64,000 nt of DNA, from positions 558,001 to 622,000 of the forward strand of contig NZ_QQTY01000001.1 of the NCBI RefSeq assembly GCF_003670115.1, written 5' to 3'. The notes under the pieces are model-generated. The model was not told the DNA's origin, searched no databases, and was given only the letters and a program-made list of their open reading frames with translations. The position numbers and the translations under genes are program-made. Numbering within the stretch: the first letter of the stretch is position 1; the number at the start of each line of letters is the position of its first letter. This DNA comes from Natronorubrum halophilum. GTDB lineage: Archaea > Halobacteriota > Halobacteria > Halobacteriales > Natrialbaceae. Of the stretch, positions 62,220 through 64,000 are shown in pieces.

Positions 62220-62807
62220 TTAGTGACCCCCTCCGGAGAGCCAGTCGGCCGCGGTACGGGCGTCTTCGCGTCGGTTCACGTTGATCGCGAGTCGTGGATC
62301 GTAGCTTTCGTGTATCATGGATTCTGCGGCTGCCGAATCGCCGACGACGTTGACCCCGGTCGGCGCGAGGTGGGCGTCCGGGTCGAGCGTCGCGTCGACG
62401 CTCGCGCCGAGTCGGCGCTTGAGCGCGACCGGAACGCAGACGGTCCGCGAGGCGTCGCGCTCGCCGTGGACCGCGAGCACTCGATCGATCACCGGTCCCT
62501 CGAGCAGCGGCACGTCGGCCGCGACGGTGAGAATCGGCGTCGCGATTCCGGGCCGCTCGAGGAGCGCCAGCAGATCGGTCACGTAGCCCTCGCCGGCCGT
62601 TTCGATGGTAGTCACGCCGTCAGCGAGGTGGGTCCGGGTCTCCGGTGCGTTCGGCGAGACGGCGGCGTACGTCGTTTCGACGGCACTGGCCTCGAGCGCC
62701 GCCAGAACGCGATCGACCATCGCCACGCCGGCGATCGGATGGAGCGGTTTTTCGTGGGGGCTCTCGAGGCGAGTCCCCTTCCCGCCGCACATCACAACAG
62801 CGTCCAC
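62220..62807 (-). CDS. cobY: CobY: GTP:adenosylcobinamide-phosphate guanylyltransferase
   Basis: 195 aa. The nucleotidyltransferase signature MCGGKGTRLESPHEKPL (res ~6-22) and ADVPLL for metal binding define the MobA-like fold; length and context specify CobY, the archaeal replacement of CobU. It makes GDP-cobinamide. It overlaps cobS by 16 nt. Confidence 0.92.
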   Translation of the reverse strand: MDAVVMCGGKGTRLESPHEKPLHPIAGVAMVDRVLAALEASAVETTYAAVSPNAPETRTHLADGVTTIETAGEGYVTDLLALLERPGIATPILTVAADVPLLEGPVIDRVLAVHGERDASRTVCVPVALKRRLGASVDATLDPDAHLAPTGVNVVGDSAAAESMIHESYDPRLAINVNRREDARTAADWLSGGGH

Positions 62808-63550
62808 GCGATCACCCCCGTGTGGACGCCGACGATGCGGCCGATTTCGTTGGCCGCGCCGAAGACGTCACCGTTGATGCCGCCGAGAGATCGGTTCGCC
62901 CAGTACCAGGGAAGGGCGATCCCCCCGACGGCACCGAGGAGGGCGATCGCGGCGATCGGGGTGGGCCACGTAAGTGCGACTGCAGGGAGGGCGACGATGG
63001 CGGGTGCGACGAACGACGCGGGTGCGGACGCGCCGGTGAACTGTCGCCCCACCCCCTCGTGGCTCGCGCGACCGAAACAGGCCATCGCGGCCAGCCCGAG
63101 TTTCGTCCCGACTTCGGCGGCGACCGCGACCGCGACCGCCGCGAGCGCGGGCAGTCCGGCGAGTCCGAGACCGGCGAGGGCGAGCGAGACGACGGTGAGC
63201 GAGACCGCGAGCAGCGCTCCGACGCCGGTCGTCGTGTCTTTGAGAACCTCGCGTCGTCGCTCGAGGTCGCCGTGAACGACGAGCGCGTCGCCGAGATCCG
63301 CAACTCCGTCGAGGTGGTGGATCCCGACCACGGCGTAGACGGCGAGCACGTACCCCAGGGCGACGGTCGGTGTCGGGAGCGTCTCCGTCGCGAGCAGCGG
63401 CAGCGCCGCCAGCGCGCCTGCAACGTAGCCGACGATCGGGAACGCCGTCGGCCTCGAGCGAAGCGCCTCCCAGTCGCCGTCGCGGTAGCTGACGGGAATA
63501 CGCGTCAAGAACCCGATCGCACCGCGGACGGCGCCGACCCAGCCGGCCAT
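62792..63550 (-). CDS. cobS: Cobalamin synthase CobS
   Basis: 252 aa from the ATG at 63550. The family signature GAIGFLTRIPVSYRD, then PIVGYVAGA, IHHLDGVADLGDALVVHGDLERR (acidic catalytic loop) and multiple TM segments are all present. It joins GDP-cobinamide to alpha-ribazole phosphate at the membrane. Its start overlaps the cbiB stop by one base (TAATG). Confidence 0.93.
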   Translation of the reverse strand: MAGWVGAVRGAIGFLTRIPVSYRDGDWEALRSRPTAFPIVGYVAGALAALPLLATETLPTPTVALGYVLAVYAVVGIHHLDGVADLGDALVVHGDLERRREVLKDTTTGVGALLAVSLTVVSLALAGLGLAGLPALAAVAVAVAAEVGTKLGLAAMACFGRASHEGVGRQFTGASAPASFVAPAIVALPAVALTWPTPIAAIALLGAVGGIALPWYWANRSLGGINGDVFGAANEIGRIVGVHTGVIAWTLL

Positions 63551-64000
63551 TACGAGGCCACCTCCGCCGGCCGCCACGCGACCCGCTCGAGGACGGGTTC
63601 CGCAAACGCACCGAACGCCGGGACGACGGCTTCCAGGAGCGCTGCGGTTCCCTCGAGCGCCCTCGCGATCGCCGTCGAACCGGTTGCGAGAACGACGGCG
63701 ACGATGACGGCGACGACCGCGGCCTGTCCGACGACGGTGACGGCTCGCTCGCCGTCCGCGACCGTCGGCAGTTCGGCGTCGACGTTCAGGTCGTAGACGC
63801 CCGGTTTCGTGAGCCGAACCGAGAGCACGCAGGCGAGCGTCGCCATGGGCCATCCGGAGTTGGGCGACGGCGGCTCGCGCGCCCAGGCGTTCGCCCGCTC
63901 GAGTGCGAACGGATCGACTCGGGCGACGGCGATCGCGACCGCCGTAATACGGGCCGGAAGCCACATCACGAGATCGTCGAGGCGCGCGCTCGCGGTCCCG
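63550..64000 (-). CDS. cbiB: CbiB: adenosylcobinamide-phosphate synthase, C-terminal part (runs off the right edge)
   Basis: The last ~150 codons. VMWLPARITAVAIAVARVD, GWPMATLACVLSVRLTKPGVYDLNVDAELP and hydrophobic segments match the C-terminal half of CbiB, which attaches aminopropanol phosphate to adenosylcobyric acid at the membrane. The coding frame is open through the right edge, so the N-terminal half lies outside the window. It is the most upstream visible gene of the B12 operon. Confidence 0.85.
   Translation of the reverse strand, partial: GTASARLDDLVMWLPARITAVAIAVARVDPFALERANAWAREPPSPNSGWPMATLACVLSVRLTKPGVYDLNVDAELPTVADGERAVTVVGQAAVVAVIVAVVLATGSTAIARALEGTAALLEAVVPAFGAFAEPVLERVAWRPAEVAS

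Noticed and set aside
59278-64000. Cobalamin riboswitch before the B12 genes
   Set aside because: The first gene of the operon starts outside the window and the genes inside overlap; no conserved B12-box-like sequence was noticed.

Overview
The window reads as chromosomal DNA from an extremely halophilic archaeon (class Halobacteria; gene content fits a Natrinema/Haloterrigena-like relative, genus not provable here). The evidence is high GC, strongly acidic proteins, AT-rich TATA elements about 25-30 nt before many start codons (leaderless transcripts), HTH_10 (bat-type) regulators, archaeal N-glycosylation genes, bacterioruberin genes, a B12-dependent glutamate mutase subunit, Tat signals and several tiny zinc-finger proteins. 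No rRNA, tRNA, CRISPR array, transposase or integrase was seen. Gene density is high and most of the window looks like ordinary core chromosome.

Layout. 1-3.6 kb: end of a DUF892 ferritin-like gene and small conserved haloarchaeal proteins (VOC, degenerate MBL-fold, RHH, DUF5789-like). 3.6-6 kb: aglJ and aglM for surface N-glycosylation. 6-11.4 kb: esterase divergent from pyrE, a spacer with GCGAGC-type repeats, class II aldolase plus HAD phosphatase, a 14-TM MFS exporter. 11.5-16.9 kb: ester cyclase, bacterial-type thrS behind a long structured leader, two overlapping Tat-lipoprotein genes, a PEMT-like membrane protein. 17-20.4 kb: HTH_10 regulator, gfcR, a lone glutamate mutase S subunit, an 82-bp near-palindrome, low-MW phosphatase/ArsC, USP. 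20.5-27.4 kb: fused E1alpha-E1beta 2-oxoacid dehydrogenase, rpl15e with a foldable leader, secreted subtilase, membrane protein, rio2. 27.5-32.9 kb: a probably frameshifted small gene, lipoate ligase family protein, methyltransferase, NnrD-like kinase-fold protein, phosphoribosyltransferase, glutamate dehydrogenase. 33-41 kb: 988-aa bat-type sensor/regulator, ERCC4 nuclease, YihY protein, MsrB, micro zinc-finger proteins, archaeal ornithine cyclodeaminase.

41-48.4 kb is the least ordinary part: a Tat lipoprotein beta-propeller whose 3' half is AT-richer, then a four-gene overlapping operon of pilin-like or single-TM surface proteins (families resembling DUF7283-DUF7286) whose last product is 1162 aa and carries two Ig-like/carboxypeptidase-regulatory-like modules, with no secretion ATPase or TadC-type platform gene beside it. 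48.5-53.1 kb is a carotenoid block: crtB on the plus strand, and crtD-lyeJ-cruF on the minus strand for the C50 pigment bacterioruberin. 53.3-57.9 kb: FNT channel fused to two USP domains, SDR, aIF1A, YkgJ-like and FAH-family proteins. 58-64 kb: small PRC-like protein, then a tightly overlapping cobalamin operon (cbiB-cobS-cobY-cobT-cobD-cbiZ) for nucleotide-loop assembly and cobinamide salvage, followed by an uncharacterised 140-aa gene.

Links between genes: the B12 operon could supply the glutamate mutase; the lipoate ligase could serve 2-oxoacid dehydrogenase complexes that use the fused E1; AglJ/AglM would glycosylate surface proteins such as those of the pilin-like operon. Functions rest on motifs recognised by eye; no database search was run.
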